Numbered from the stretch's first letter, positions 33,296-42,006 are shown. The stretch: DNA of 64,000 nt from Actinomycetota bacterium (GCA_003168255.1 PMSU01000136.1:1-64000), one strand, 5' to 3'. Notes: generated by a model not told the origin, from the letters alone. Numbers and translations: made by a program.

Positions 33296-34540
33296 TCACA
33301 TGGCCTGATGTCCGGCGTGGCGAGGCAGATCATTGGGCTGGCGCGGCAGCGTCGTGTCGAGCCAGTCGAACATGATCTGGTGGGCCCGGCCCAAGGCGCC
33401 GGCGTGGGTGTGCTCCCCGGCGCCCTCGGCGCTGGTAAGGGTGACCAGCGTGGCATCAGCGCTGGTGAGTGCCTTATGGACCTGCTGCGGCTCGCCCTTG
33501 AGGAACTGATCGTTTTCCGCGTCCATGATCAGGGTGGGGGCGGTGATCTGGTCGGCGCGCCCGGCCAGGGTGTACTCCTGGGTCTTGCGCACGAGGTCAG
33601 CGTAGGAACTGGCGCCGAAGGCCCACACTCCGTTGCGCAGAGCCCAGCGGACGGAGGTGCTGGCGGCCGTCAGCATGGACAGGACCGCCGTGGCCGCGTC
33701 GTCGCGGCCGTCGGCAATCCAGGACGCCAGGAACGGCGGCAGTGGCCGGGCGAAGGCGGTATGGAAGTCGTAGATTCCGTCGTCGAGAATCAATGCGGCG
33801 ACGCGGTGGTCGAAGGCCGCGGCCCGGGCCACGAGGTAGCCGCCCAGGCTGTAGCCGAACAGTGCGATCAGGCCGGCCGCGATCTCGCCGCGGGTCCTGG
33901 CGTAGTTGATCACTGGGGTGATGACGGCCTCCCAGTCGGGGCGGAAGACCAGCTTCTGCTCGCGCAGCGCGGCACCCTGGCCGGGGCCGTCGAAGGCCAG
34001 GACGTTGTACCCGCGGCGCAGCGCGGCCGCGGCGACCGCGAACCAGGACTCCTCCGCGGTGGAGTCGTATCCGTTGTTGTAGATCACCGTCGGCCGCGGC
34101 GTGCCGGAACCGTCGGCGAGGAACAGGTAGCCCGGCAGCGTGGTGCCCTCGTACGGGATCGATACGATCTCCGCCGGGGTGTCCAGGAGGCCGGCCGCCG
34201 CCGTGAAGGTCTCCCGCGACCGGGCCGACAGCAGCGTGACCTCAGGGTCGGTAGCGGGGTTATCGCGCAGGAAGAACTCCGCGGTGCGGTAGTAATTCGA
34301 GGCACGCAGCAGTGCCTCCCGGGCGCTGACCCGGTGCCCGGCAGCCAGGGCCCGCTCGCCGATCTCCTGCACCCGTTCCGCGGTCGCCTTCCACGCCTGG
34401 TGCCAGCTGGCCTCATCCCCACCGGTGATCGCCCCGGCAGTGACCAGAACCTCACCCAGATCGGACCCGCCATACGCCGCGAAGCCGGCGGTGCGCAGCA
34501 TCTCGAATGAGAACGACTCGTCGTCGAACAGGAACTTCAT
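33296..34540 (-). CDS. Alpha/beta hydrolase (FrsA/DUF1100-like)
   Basis: 414 aa. An N-terminal helical cap (residues 1-125) precedes the hydrolase fold: PTVIYNNGYDSTAEESWFAV, NVLAFDGPGQGAALREQKLV. The nucleophile elbow is GYSLGG, the acid Asp is in LIMDAENDQFLKG and the His in AGEHTHAGALGR. Closest in style to the group that includes 2,6-dihydroxypseudooxynicotine hydrolase. Intracellular. The ATG at 34540 follows AGGAGGGG. Divergent from tetR at 34649 with twin operators between, so probably repressed by it. Confidence 0.88.
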   Translation of the reverse strand: MKFLFDDESFSFEMLRTAGFAAYGGSDLGEVLVTAGAITGGDEASWHQAWKATAERVQEIGERALAAGHRVSAREALLRASNYYRTAEFFLRDNPATDPEVTLLSARSRETFTAAAGLLDTPAEIVSIPYEGTTLPGYLFLADGSGTPRPTVIYNNGYDSTAEESWFAVAAAALRRGYNVLAFDGPGQGAALREQKLVFRPDWEAVITPVINYARTRGEIAAGLIALFGYSLGGYLVARAAAFDHRVAALILDDGIYDFHTAFARPLPPFLASWIADGRDDAATAVLSMLTAASTSVRWALRNGVWAFGASSYADLVRKTQEYTLAGRADQITAPTLIMDAENDQFLKGEPQQVHKALTSADATLVTLTSAEGAGEHTHAGALGRAHQIMFDWLDTTLPRQPNDLPRHAGHQAM

Positions 34541-34560
34541 CACAGCCTCCCCTCCTAGGC

Positions 34561-34631
34561 GAGACGGAACTGTTCCGCCTCACATAGCCGAGGCTAGCGC
34601 CTTCCCTACCGAGACGCAACCGTTCCGTCTC
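34561..34631. promoter_or_regulatory. Twin 21-bp TetR operators
   Basis: Site 1 (34561-34581) has half-sites GAGACGGAAC and GTTCCGCCTC around one base. Site 2 (34611-34631) has GAGACGCAAC and GTTCCGTCTC. Both are near-perfect palindromes of the same consensus, spaced 50 bp centre to centre, one beside each divergent gene. They are very likely the binding sites of the adjacent TetR regulator. Confidence 0.85.
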
Positions 34632-34648
34632 GTGATAGTGTCGCGAGC

Positions 34649-35260
34649 ATGGCTCACTCAGCCCCGCCATTGGCCTCCACTCGCCGGACGACCGGCGGGC
34701 CCGTCTTGCAGGACGACGTAACCGACGCGATCACGACCGCGTTCTTCGAGGAACTGGCCTCAGCCGGCTACGGGAAGCTGTCCGTCGACGCAATCGCCCG
34801 GCGCGCGGGCGTCGGCAAGGCGGCCATCTACCGGCGCTGGCCATCCAAGCAGGCCATGACTGTTGCCCTGGTCTCCGGCGTCGCCGTCACCTCGATCAGC
34901 ACCCCGGACACCGGAAGCCTGCGCGGCGACATCCGCCGCTTCCTCGCCGACGCCCACACCGCCCTACAGCATCCGCTGGCCCGTACCATCGTGCCGGACC
35001 TGCTCGCGGAAGCGACCCGCAACACCGAGCTCGCCGAGACGCTGCAGGCCACCATCCGCAACCCGCGGCGCGCCAGCGCCGCACGCCTGCTGCAACACGC
35101 CATCGCCCGCGGCGAACTCCCCGAGGCCACCGACATCGAGCTCGGACTGGACTTTCTGGCAGGCCCCCTTTACTGGCGGCTGGCCGTCATCGCAATGCCA
35201 ACCGCAGACACCTACGTCGACCGCCTCACTGACAAGATCATCGCTGCGCTGAAGGCGTGA
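34649..35260 (+). CDS. TetR-family regulator of the adjacent hydrolase
   Basis: 203 aa. HTH at residues 25-75: TTAFFEELASAGYGKLSVDA, IARRAGVGKAAIYRRWPSKQ. C-terminal TetR_C-like domain (GSLRGDIRRFLADAHTALQH, ASAARLLQHAIARGELPEAT, LDFLAGPLYWRLAV). Two matching palindromes lie in the 108-bp intergenic region shared with the hydrolase gene. Effector unknown, likely a substrate or product of the hydrolase. Confidence 0.93.
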   Translation: MAHSAPPLASTRRTTGGPVLQDDVTDAITTAFFEELASAGYGKLSVDAIARRAGVGKAAIYRRWPSKQAMTVALVSGVAVTSISTPDTGSLRGDIRRFLADAHTALQHPLARTIVPDLLAEATRNTELAETLQATIRNPRRASAARLLQHAIARGELPEATDIELGLDFLAGPLYWRLAVIAMPTADTYVDRLTDKIIAALKA

Positions 35261-35426
35261 CAGGCGAAGCGCCGGGCTGAGCCAGCCGAATCAGGCAGCC
35301 GCGGCGCCCGGGAGTCGTTTGTGACCGTACGCTAGCCGCAGCTGACGGCTGCGATTTGACCTCGCCCTTGGGGCAGGCCTGAGCCTCATTTCGCCGGGCA
35401 GCCTGCCCGGCATGAGGAGGGCACAG

Positions 35427-36518
35427 GTGGAGCTGATGACCAGCGGGGCGTTCGCTCGCGCGTCAGGGCTGTCACGCAAGGCGCTGCGCCTGTACGACGA
35501 GCTCGGCCTGCTGCGCCCGGTCGAAGTTGACCCGGTATCGCAGTACCGGCGCTATGATCCGGCCCAGCTCGAGCAGGCCAGGCTGGTGGCGTGGTTGCGC
35601 CGGCTGGGCATGCCGCTGGCCAGTATCCGCGCGGTGAGCACGCTGCCACGGGTGCAAGCCGCGGCAGAGCTTGCCGCGTACTGGGACCGGGTCGAGGCCG
35701 ACACCGCCGCCAGGCGCGAGCTCGCCGCCTTCCTCATCGGCTATCTGTCCGGAAGGGACACTGCCATGCCTGATGCTCAGGGGACGCTCGCCGTCCGTTA
35801 CGCGGTGCAGTCCGACATCGGCCTGCACCGCGAAGACAACGAGGACTCCGCCTACGCCAGTGCCCGGCTGCTTGCGGTAGCCGACGGGATGGGCGGCCAT
35901 GTCGGCGGCGAGGTGGCCAGCGCAGCCGTCATCGAGGCGCTGCGGCCGCTGGACACCCCGGTGCCGGCCGGCGAGCTGCTCAATGCTCTCGACCACGCGG
36001 TGCGCCGGGCCAGCGGTGCGCTGCGCGACATCGTCGCCGACGACCCGTCGCTGCGGGGCATGGGAACAACGCTGACGGCGCTGCTGTGGTCAGGGTCGCA
36101 GCTCGGGCTCGTGCACATCGGCGACTCGCGGGCCTACCTGGTCCGCGACGGCGAAGTGTTCCAGATAACCCATGACCACACGATGGTGCAGTCCTTGCAG
36201 GACGAAGGGAAGATCACGGCCGACGAAGTCGCGTCGCATCCGCAGCGATCGCTGCTGCTGCGGGCGCTGGGCCATGGCAGCCCCGAGCCCGACCTCCAGC
36301 TCCGCGAGGCCCGCCTGGGCGACCGCTACCTGCTCTGTTCCGACGGCCTGCATGAGGTCGCGGCCGCCGCATCCATCGCCAGGGTCCTGCTCACGGTCAC
36401 CGATCCCGATCAGGCCGCAAAGGACCTCATCGCGCTGGCCATCGACGGCGGCGGTCCCGACAACATCACCTGCATCGTGGCCGATGTAGTGGCGCAGGAG
36501 GCCCCGGCCGAGGCGTAG
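35427..36518 (+). CDS. MerR HTH fused to a PP2C-type phosphatase
   Basis: 363 aa. Residues 5-75 are a MerR HTH (SGAFARASGLSRKALRLYDE, LGLLRPVEVDPVSQYRRYDP), followed by a short dimerisation helix to about residue 110. Residues 120-355 are a complete PP2C/Stp1-like domain: VQSDIGLHREDNEDSAYA, LLAVADGMGGHVGGEVAS, GMGTTLTALLW, LGLVHIGDSRAYLVRDGE, LLCSDGLHEV and GGPDNITCIV, with the metal-binding aspartates intact. GTG 35427 is chosen because AGGAGGG sits 5 nt upstream. A DNA-binding domain on a Ser/Thr phosphatase suggests a regulator that dephosphorylates itself or partners at promoters. Confidence 0.88.
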   Translation: MELMTSGAFARASGLSRKALRLYDELGLLRPVEVDPVSQYRRYDPAQLEQARLVAWLRRLGMPLASIRAVSTLPRVQAAAELAAYWDRVEADTAARRELAAFLIGYLSGRDTAMPDAQGTLAVRYAVQSDIGLHREDNEDSAYASARLLAVADGMGGHVGGEVASAAVIEALRPLDTPVPAGELLNALDHAVRRASGALRDIVADDPSLRGMGTTLTALLWSGSQLGLVHIGDSRAYLVRDGEVFQITHDHTMVQSLQDEGKITADEVASHPQRSLLLRALGHGSPEPDLQLREARLGDRYLLCSDGLHEVAAAASIARVLLTVTDPDQAAKDLIALAIDGGGPDNITCIVADVVAQEAPAEA

Positions 36519-36618
36519 CCGGCACCGGAGGCCCCGGCCCAGGCGTAGCTGGCACCGGAGGCCCCGGCCCAGGCGTAGCTGGCACCGGAGGCCCCGGCCC
36601 AGGCGTAGCTGTCGCCTG
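36499..36618. repeat. 30-bp tandem repeat carrying the stop codon
   Basis: Four copies of a 30-bp unit (GAGGCCCCGGCCCAGGCGTA followed by GCTGGCACCG). The first, slightly diverged copy contains the real stop of the MerR-PP2C gene; each later copy repeats the in-frame TAG. A replication-slippage expansion of the gene end. Confidence 0.9.
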
Positions 36619-36621
36619 GGC
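36597..36621. terminator. Terminator-like hairpin
   Basis: GCCCAGGCG and CGCCTGGGC form a perfect 9-bp stem with a 7-nt loop, placed between the convergent MerR-PP2C and GH5 genes. Its left arm comes from the last 30-bp repeat. Confidence 0.6.
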
Positions 36622-36637
36622 GGAGGGCCTCTTCGGC

Positions 36638-37642
36638 TTACCGATGGTTTTGTTCGTCCGGGGATTCGCTGAAGAGCGCGGCGAGCAGGTCATGATGCCA
36701 GCGGCGCGCTTGGTGGTCATAGAGCGCGTAGGTGGGACCGAATGACCAGCAGCCCCAGGAGAACCCGTGCTTTTCGGCGAGGACGCGGTTGGCCAGGGTC
36801 CAGCGGACCCGTGATGGCATGTCCGCGTGGTTGGTGGTCCCGAACTCGCCCATGAAGACGGGTCTGCCGTGCGACCTGGCCCAGTCGGCGAGCTTGGCGA
36901 ATCCGGCGTCGAGTTCCTGGCGCTGGGACCTATCGCCTTGCCAGGTATTCCCCAGCCATGCTTTGGGGTCGCCTCTGGTGAACCATTCCTCGCCCTGGAA
37001 GGTGAATTCGATCGGCCAGTACTGGTGGATCGTCACGATCAGGTTCGGATCGTCGTCGGGGAGTTCAAGGCTGGGGAGGCCGAGCACGGTGTTATAGAAA
37101 GCCGGGCCGACGATGAGCGGCCGGGTCGGGTGACGATCCCGGACCACAGCGACGATGTCCGCGAGGTAGCGGTTCCACACCGGGTCAAGGTTGTCGTGCG
37201 GCTCGGCGAGAGGCTCCAGGATGACCGTGCCTGGCGCGTCCTGGCAGCGGGCCGAGATCTGCTCGACGATGGCCAGGAGACGGTCTTTGTGGCTGGCCGG
37301 ATCAGCCATCAGATCGGGATAGACGAAGTTGCAGACCGCGAGCGCCAGGCCGCGGCGTGACGCCTGCTCCATCGACCACGCGACCCGGTCGAGTAGCTCA
37401 GGCCGGATCCGGTACGGCGAGCCGGGCTGTGCCTGGCTGGCGAAGTCCACCAGGAGGCGCACGGCGGTAAAGCCGGCTTCGGCGCACAGGTCGAAATGCT
37501 CCTCGGTCAGCTCGACACCCCAGCGCCGGGACGACGGATCGAAACCGAGGCCGAGGTTGATCGTGCGGGCCAGGCGGTCGTTGGCAGCCCAGATCCCTTC
37601 CGCCGCTGCGGGCAGCGGGGACCGCTTACTGGAAGACGGCAT
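36638..37642 (-). CDS. GH5-like glycoside hydrolase without signal peptide
   Basis: 334 aa. TIM-barrel blocks of the cellulase (GH5) family: INLGLGFDPSSRRWGVELTE, EAGFTAVRLLVDFASQAQPG, IVTIHQYWPIEFTFQGEEW. The nucleophile is in GRPVFMGEFGTT and the acid/base Glu in VILEPLAEPHDN, where the usual Asn before it is Ala. No secretion signal, so it may act on an imported oligosaccharide. The ATG at 37642 follows AGGAGGG at 9 nt; the longer frame runs into the operator region. Divergent from marR with a shared operator region. Confidence 0.83.
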   Translation of the reverse strand: MPSSSKRSPLPAAAEGIWAANDRLARTINLGLGFDPSSRRWGVELTEEHFDLCAEAGFTAVRLLVDFASQAQPGSPYRIRPELLDRVAWSMEQASRRGLALAVCNFVYPDLMADPASHKDRLLAIVEQISARCQDAPGTVILEPLAEPHDNLDPVWNRYLADIVAVVRDRHPTRPLIVGPAFYNTVLGLPSLELPDDDPNLIVTIHQYWPIEFTFQGEEWFTRGDPKAWLGNTWQGDRSQRQELDAGFAKLADWARSHGRPVFMGEFGTTNHADMPSRVRWTLANRVLAEKHGFSWGCWSFGPTYALYDHQARRWHHDLLAALFSESPDEQNHR

Positions 37643-37717
37643 GCTTGTGGTCCCTCCTGCGCTGATGGTGTTGCCAGGTGGCGATGTCCGCACCATGTCC
37701 CCTGCCCTTCGATTGCG

Positions 37718-37761
37718 ATAGTATCTAAACGAATTAGCCTGCATATAGTTTAGACACTAAA
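37718..37761. promoter_or_regulatory. Inverted pair of MarR operator sites
   Basis: GTTTAGACACTAAA at 37748-37761 (core palindrome TTTAG-ACA-CTAAA) and, on the other strand, GTTTAGATACTAT at 37718-37730. The two share GTTTAGAYACTA and are mirrored about the centre of the divergent promoter. The right site abuts the SD of marR. The region is AT-rich, unlike its surroundings. Likely operators for the adjacent MarR protein. Confidence 0.75.
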
Positions 37762-37770
37762 GGAGATTGG

Positions 37771-38283
37771 ATGTCAAGCCGGACGAGCGGTAGCCGTCAG
37801 GACCGCGTCGCCGAGCTCAGCGAGCGGATCGGCCGGGATCTGGCCACCAAGACAGTCCTGTTCCATCACGCGCTGGCTGGGCGCCTCGGCCTGGGCGCCA
37901 CCGATCTCAAGTGCCTTGACCTGCTGCGGCAGACCAAGACGCCGATGACGGCGACCGGCCTCGCCGAGCTGACCGGGCTGACCGGGGGCGCCATCACCGG
38001 TGTGGCGGACCGGCTCGAGAAGGCAGGCTTCGTGGAGCGGGTCCGCGATCCCGACGACCGGCGCCGCTGGGAGCTGCGTCCGCTGCCCGGCCGGCAGCAC
38101 GACGTCGCCGCGCTGTTCATGCCCCTGGCAACGGCCATGTCCGAGCTGTGCTCCGGCTACAGCGACGGTGAACTTGACGTGCTCGCCGACTTTCTCACCA
38201 AACTCGGCCTGATCATGGACGATCAGACCCTCCGCCTGCGCGGCAAGGTCTTCCCTACGACTTCACCGCCAGCGAGTAGCTGA
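37771..38283 (+). CDS. MarR-family transcriptional regulator
   Basis: 170 aa. Winged HTH: GLGATDLKCLDLLRQTKTPM, TATGLAELTGLTGGAITGVA, DRLEKAGFVERVRDPDDRRR (the wing is a MarR hallmark). Start ATG at 37771 after AGGAG. Likely represses itself and the divergent GH5 gene. Its 3' end overlaps the convergent NHL-Ig gene by 29 bp. Confidence 0.92.
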   Translation: MSSRTSGSRQDRVAELSERIGRDLATKTVLFHHALAGRLGLGATDLKCLDLLRQTKTPMTATGLAELTGLTGGAITGVADRLEKAGFVERVRDPDDRRRWELRPLPGRQHDVAALFMPLATAMSELCSGYSDGELDVLADFLTKLGLIMDDQTLRLRGKVFPTTSPPASS

Positions 38284-40729
38284 TCTGACCGGTGTTGGCC
38301 GGGCTCGACGAGTCCGTCGCCAGCACTGCGAAGCTGAACGTGCCGGACTTGGTGGGCTTGCCCGACAGCACGCCCGACGATGCGAGCGACAGACCCGGCG
38401 GCAGGGTGCCGGAGTCCAGCGAGAAGGTGTACGGCGCCTTCCCGCCTGCGGCCGTGATCGTGGCCGAGTACGCCTTTCCTGCCTTGGCCGCAGGCAGGGT
38501 GCTCGGACTGAGCGCAAGCTGGACCGACATGACGCACGAATCGCTCGACGACCCGAACGTGGAGTCGCCCGGGTAGCTTGCCGTGATCGTGTCGGTGCCC
38601 GCCGGCAGGGCGGTAGACGTCAGGCTGGCCTGGTCCACGCCGGCGGAGTTCTCCTTGAGGGTCGCGGTGCCAAGGACCGTGGAGCCGACCTTGAACGTCA
38701 CCTTGCCAGTGGGCCCCCCCGGCCCGGCCGGGATCGCGTCAGCGGTCAGCGTGACCGAATTCCCGAACGTGCTGGCGGCCCCGGCGGGTGGTCCGACCGC
38801 CACGTCCGCGGGCGCGCTGAGACCCGAACCGATCGTGACGGTGGTGCCGGCCGGCGTCACCTCGACGACCTGATTATCGTTCGTGTTAGCAATATAAACA
38901 TTGTCCGAACGGTCCACAGCCAGCCCCTCCGGGAAGTTGAGCCCGGTCGCGGCGATGGTGGTGGACGCGCCGGAGGGCGTCACCTCGACCACGTCGTTGT
39001 TGTCGGTGTAGGCCGCGAACACGTCGCCGCCGGCGTCGGTGGCGACCCCTTGCGGTGTCCCGCCCTGCTGCGTGCTGACGGTGCTTTCGAGACCGCCGGG
39101 AGTCACTTCCGTCACCCTGTTGTCGTCCTGATCGGCGACGAAGACATCGCCGGCCGCGTCGCGGGCCAATCCGGCCGGGGCGGCAAGCTGGTCATCGATG
39201 ACCGTCTGCACGCCGGCCAGCGTCACCTTCACGACGCGGTTGTTGCCGGTGTCCGCGATGTAGACGTCGCCGGCCTGCACGGCGACACCCGTGGGCGCGC
39301 TCAACCCGGTGGCCGGGACGGTGGTCTGCTTACCCGCGGGGGTAACCTCCACCACCCTGTTGTTGCCGGTATCGGCGATATAGACGTCGCCTGACTTGTC
39401 CACGGCCACGCCCGCGGGCGCGGTCAGCCCGGTGGCCGGGACGGTGGTCTGGGTACCCCCGGGGGTAACCTCCACCACCTTGTTATCGCCGGTATCGGCG
39501 ATGTAGACGTCCGGTGCGGCCGGCGGCGGCGAGGTCGGGCGCACGGTCAGCCCGGAGGCGAGTGCTGCGACGCTGACTTGCGCGGTCGCCTGCGCGCCCG
39601 GGTAGTTCGTGTCCCCCGAGTATTTCGCCGTGACCGTGTCGGTCCCGACAGGCAGCGCCGTCGTCGTCAGCGTCGCCTGGTCCAGGCCGCTGGTGTTCAC
39701 GGCGAGCGCGCTGTCACCGAGGAGCGTCGAGCCGTCGAAGAACTGCACGGTGCCGGTAGGGCCGGCACTGCCCGCCGGCAGGGCGCTGGCAGTGAGCGTC
39801 ACTCCTTCCTGCGCGTCGGCCTGGGTGGCGGCGACGGGGCTGACCGCCACGCTGTAGGGGGCCGCCAGCCCGGTCCCGACGCTCTTGCTGGTCCCGCCCG
39901 GTTCGACTTCGAGGACTTCGTTACCGACACCCTCGGCGATGAACACATCGCCGGTGGCGTCGGCGGCGACGCCGTCTGGCCCCTTGAGGTTGTTCGCAAC
40001 GACGCGCCCGGTACCGGATGGAGTGATCTCGAGCACGCGCTCGTTGGCGCTGTCGCTGATGTACACGTCGCCTGCCGGGTCGACGAAGACGCCGTAGGGC
40101 TGGTTCAGGCCGCTATAGAACGTGGTCAGGCTGTCGTCTGCCGCCAGCTCGTAGACGTCATCGTTGTCGTTAGCAGCGATAAACAGGTCACCAGCCGCGT
40201 CCACCGACAGGCTGTCCCCGAGCAGGCCGGCGATAAGAGTGCTCACCGACCCGCTGGGGCTGACCTCCAGCACGGTGTCCGCCCCCGTGTTGGCGACGTA
40301 GACGTCGCCCTGGCTGTCGACGGCCACGCCCGCTGGGCCGTCCAGTCCCGAGATCACGGTCGTCTGGACGCCGGACGGCGTCACCTTCTCGATCCGGTTG
40401 TTCTCCATGTCGGCGACGTAGATGTCGCCGGCGGCGTCGACGGCCACCTGCTCCGGTGAGTCGAACCCCGAGCCGATGGCCGTCTGCGTCCCGTTGGGGG
40501 CGACCTTCAAGACGCGGTTGTTGCCCGTATCGGAGATGTAGACATCCTGCGCGGGCGGAGATGGCGCGGTGACCTGTAGCGTCAGCCCTGATGGCCCCGA
40601 GTTGCCGTCAGCTAACGCCGGGCCGGCCGCGACCATGAAAGCCGCGATGACAGCCGCGCTGGTGAGCACGCGAGCAAGTGCGATGCGACGCGGTCCCGCG
40701 TGCCCGGACCTCGTATGGGTTACCCACAT
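38255..40729 (-). CDS. Secreted NHL-propeller / Ig-like modular protein
   Basis: 824 aa from ATG 40729 with GGGGG upstream; signal peptide (VLTSAAVIAAFMVAAGPALA). Order of modules: about six NHL blades (DVYISDTGNNRVLKVAPNGT and variants), an Ig-like bacterial repeat (GVTLTASALPAGSAGPTGTV...YSGDTNYPGA), a second six-blade NHL set, a second Ig-like repeat (SVTLTADAIPAGPGGPTGKV), and a C-terminal putative-Ig/cadherin-like domain (AAGGKAPYTFSLDSGTLPPG). The blade-set plus Ig unit is duplicated. Extracellular binding role likely, ligand unknown. No LPXTG or membrane anchor is seen. Confidence 0.87.
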   Translation of the reverse strand: MWVTHTRSGHAGPRRIALARVLTSAAVIAAFMVAAGPALADGNSGPSGLTLQVTAPSPPAQDVYISDTGNNRVLKVAPNGTQTAIGSGFDSPEQVAVDAAGDIYVADMENNRIEKVTPSGVQTTVISGLDGPAGVAVDSQGDVYVANTGADTVLEVSPSGSVSTLIAGLLGDSLSVDAAGDLFIAANDNDDVYELAADDSLTTFYSGLNQPYGVFVDPAGDVYISDSANERVLEITPSGTGRVVANNLKGPDGVAADATGDVFIAEGVGNEVLEVEPGGTSKSVGTGLAAPYSVAVSPVAATQADAQEGVTLTASALPAGSAGPTGTVQFFDGSTLLGDSALAVNTSGLDQATLTTTALPVGTDTVTAKYSGDTNYPGAQATAQVSVAALASGLTVRPTSPPPAAPDVYIADTGDNKVVEVTPGGTQTTVPATGLTAPAGVAVDKSGDVYIADTGNNRVVEVTPAGKQTTVPATGLSAPTGVAVQAGDVYIADTGNNRVVKVTLAGVQTVIDDQLAAPAGLARDAAGDVFVADQDDNRVTEVTPGGLESTVSTQQGGTPQGVATDAGGDVFAAYTDNNDVVEVTPSGASTTIAATGLNFPEGLAVDRSDNVYIANTNDNQVVEVTPAGTTVTIGSGLSAPADVAVGPPAGAASTFGNSVTLTADAIPAGPGGPTGKVTFKVGSTVLGTATLKENSAGVDQASLTSTALPAGTDTITASYPGDSTFGSSSDSCVMSVQLALSPSTLPAAKAGKAYSATITAAGGKAPYTFSLDSGTLPPGLSLASSGVLSGKPTKSGTFSFAVLATDSSSPANTGQISYSLAVKS

Positions 40730-40960
40730 AACGCCCCCTGCCAACTGGTCGGAGCGTATCCCTCCGCCACCCCGGCCCGCCAGCGGAAACGACCACGTTA
40801 GCCAGCTCAATCCCGCTGAAGAACTGACCCCCGAGGAGTGACGCGCCGCCAGCCGCCCCGTTTGCGGCAAAAGTACCTCTTCTGGCTTCTTGTCCCTGCA
40901 CGCGCTTGGTACCGTTACGCGGTGATGCTGTTCCCGGAAACCTCGCCAGTCGGCTCCTAG

Positions 40961-41641
40961 ATGGCGCTGCCAGGCCAGGGCCCTCAGGTGGTCCCGGATG
41001 CGGCCCGGCCGGCCGCAGCCTCGCGGTTCCGCGGTAAGGCCTGGCTCCTGCTAGCCGTCCCCTTCGGATTAACGACCTGGGCAGCTTTCCTGTACATCGG
41101 GATCCGGGCACGACGACCTCAATGGCTGGTGTGGGCGGGGGTATACGCCGCTACGCTCGCCGCCTACATTGCGCTTGACACGCCGGCTCATCCCAGCGGC
41201 AGCGCCAAGGGGCTGGCAGCCGGACTGGCGCTGCTGACCTGGATCGGGGGCGGCATCCACGCCGCCGCCGTGAGCAGCGACGCCGTCCGGCGGATCCAGA
41301 GCAGGACCGATCCCGTCCTGGAGGCCGCGCGCGCCCGCATCGACCGCCGAGCCGAAGGGCGGCACCTGCTGGCAACCCAGCCGGCTCTTGCCAAGGAGAT
41401 CGGCCTGGGGCGCCCCGACATCTCCGGAGCAGACGACTACGGCCTGGTAGACGTCAATCACTGCTCCGTGGCCGCGCTGGCCAGACTGCCCGGGATGACC
41501 GGCGACCTGGCCGGGCGGACCGTCGAGGCGCGCACGCAGGCGGGCGGTTACTCCTCCGTCGAGGACCTCGGAATGCTGCTCGACCTGCCGCCCGGCACGG
41601 TCGATCAGATGCGGGACATGGCGATCTTCATACCGGACTGA
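40961..41641 (+). CDS. Membrane protein with C-terminal helix-hairpin-helix domain
   Basis: 226 aa. Three hydrophobic helices at residues 28-95 (LLLAVPFGLTTWAAFLYIGI, LVWAGVYAATLAAYIAL, LAAGLALLTWIGGGIHAAAV). Residues 160-226 form a ComEA-type HhH module (VDVNHCSVAALARLPGMTGD, AGGYSSVEDLGMLLDLPPGT). HhH modules bind DNA non-specifically; a membrane anchor recalls ComEA, though here the HhH follows a long linker and topology is not settled. No competence genes are nearby. Confidence 0.8.
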   Translation: MALPGQGPQVVPDAARPAAASRFRGKAWLLLAVPFGLTTWAAFLYIGIRARRPQWLVWAGVYAATLAAYIALDTPAHPSGSAKGLAAGLALLTWIGGGIHAAAVSSDAVRRIQSRTDPVLEAARARIDRRAEGRHLLATQPALAKEIGLGRPDISGADDYGLVDVNHCSVAALARLPGMTGDLAGRTVEARTQAGGYSSVEDLGMLLDLPPGTVDQMRDMAIFIPD

Positions 41642-41682
41642 TCCAGCAGGTCAGCCCACCGACTGGCTACACTGCGGAATTA

Positions 41683-42006
41683 ATGCCATTTTCGTCGCAA
41701 CCCACAGCTGAGCCGCTCACCCGCCGCGGAAAGCGCAGGCTGGCGTTGATCGGCGGGATTCTCGCGGTCCTCTGCATCGCGATCATCGGCTGGACCCTCG
41801 CCAATCCGGGCAGCTACGGCAGCTCAAGGGCAGGCTGCGTGACCGTCACGGTGCCAAGCACCACGGGCGGAGGGCTATTGCACGCGTGCGGTTCCGACGC
41901 AAAGGCGATGTGCCGCAACGCATTCACCCGCAGGGACAGAATCTCGTTGCTGACCCGCCCGCAATGCCGCCTGGCCGGCTTGACCCCGGCGCCATCGTCG
42001 CCATGA
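41683..42006 (+). CDS. Small membrane-anchored protein
   Basis: 107 aa. One hydrophobic helix at residues 20-40 (LALIGGILAVLCIAIIGWTL), then a short domain with four cysteines (AGCVTVTV, LLHACGSDAKAMCRNA, RPQCRLAG), likely outside the cell with two disulfides. The cysteine spacing suggests a conserved fold of unknown role. Starts 42 bp after the HhH gene, so possibly the same transcript. Confidence 0.65.
   Translation: MPFSSQPTAEPLTRRGKRRLALIGGILAVLCIAIIGWTLANPGSYGSSRAGCVTVTVPSTTGGGLLHACGSDAKAMCRNAFTRRDRISLLTRPQCRLAGLTPAPSSP

Noticed and set aside
36499-36618. Possible CRISPR-like array of 30-bp units
   Set aside because: Units are contiguous without spacers; a simple tandem repeat.
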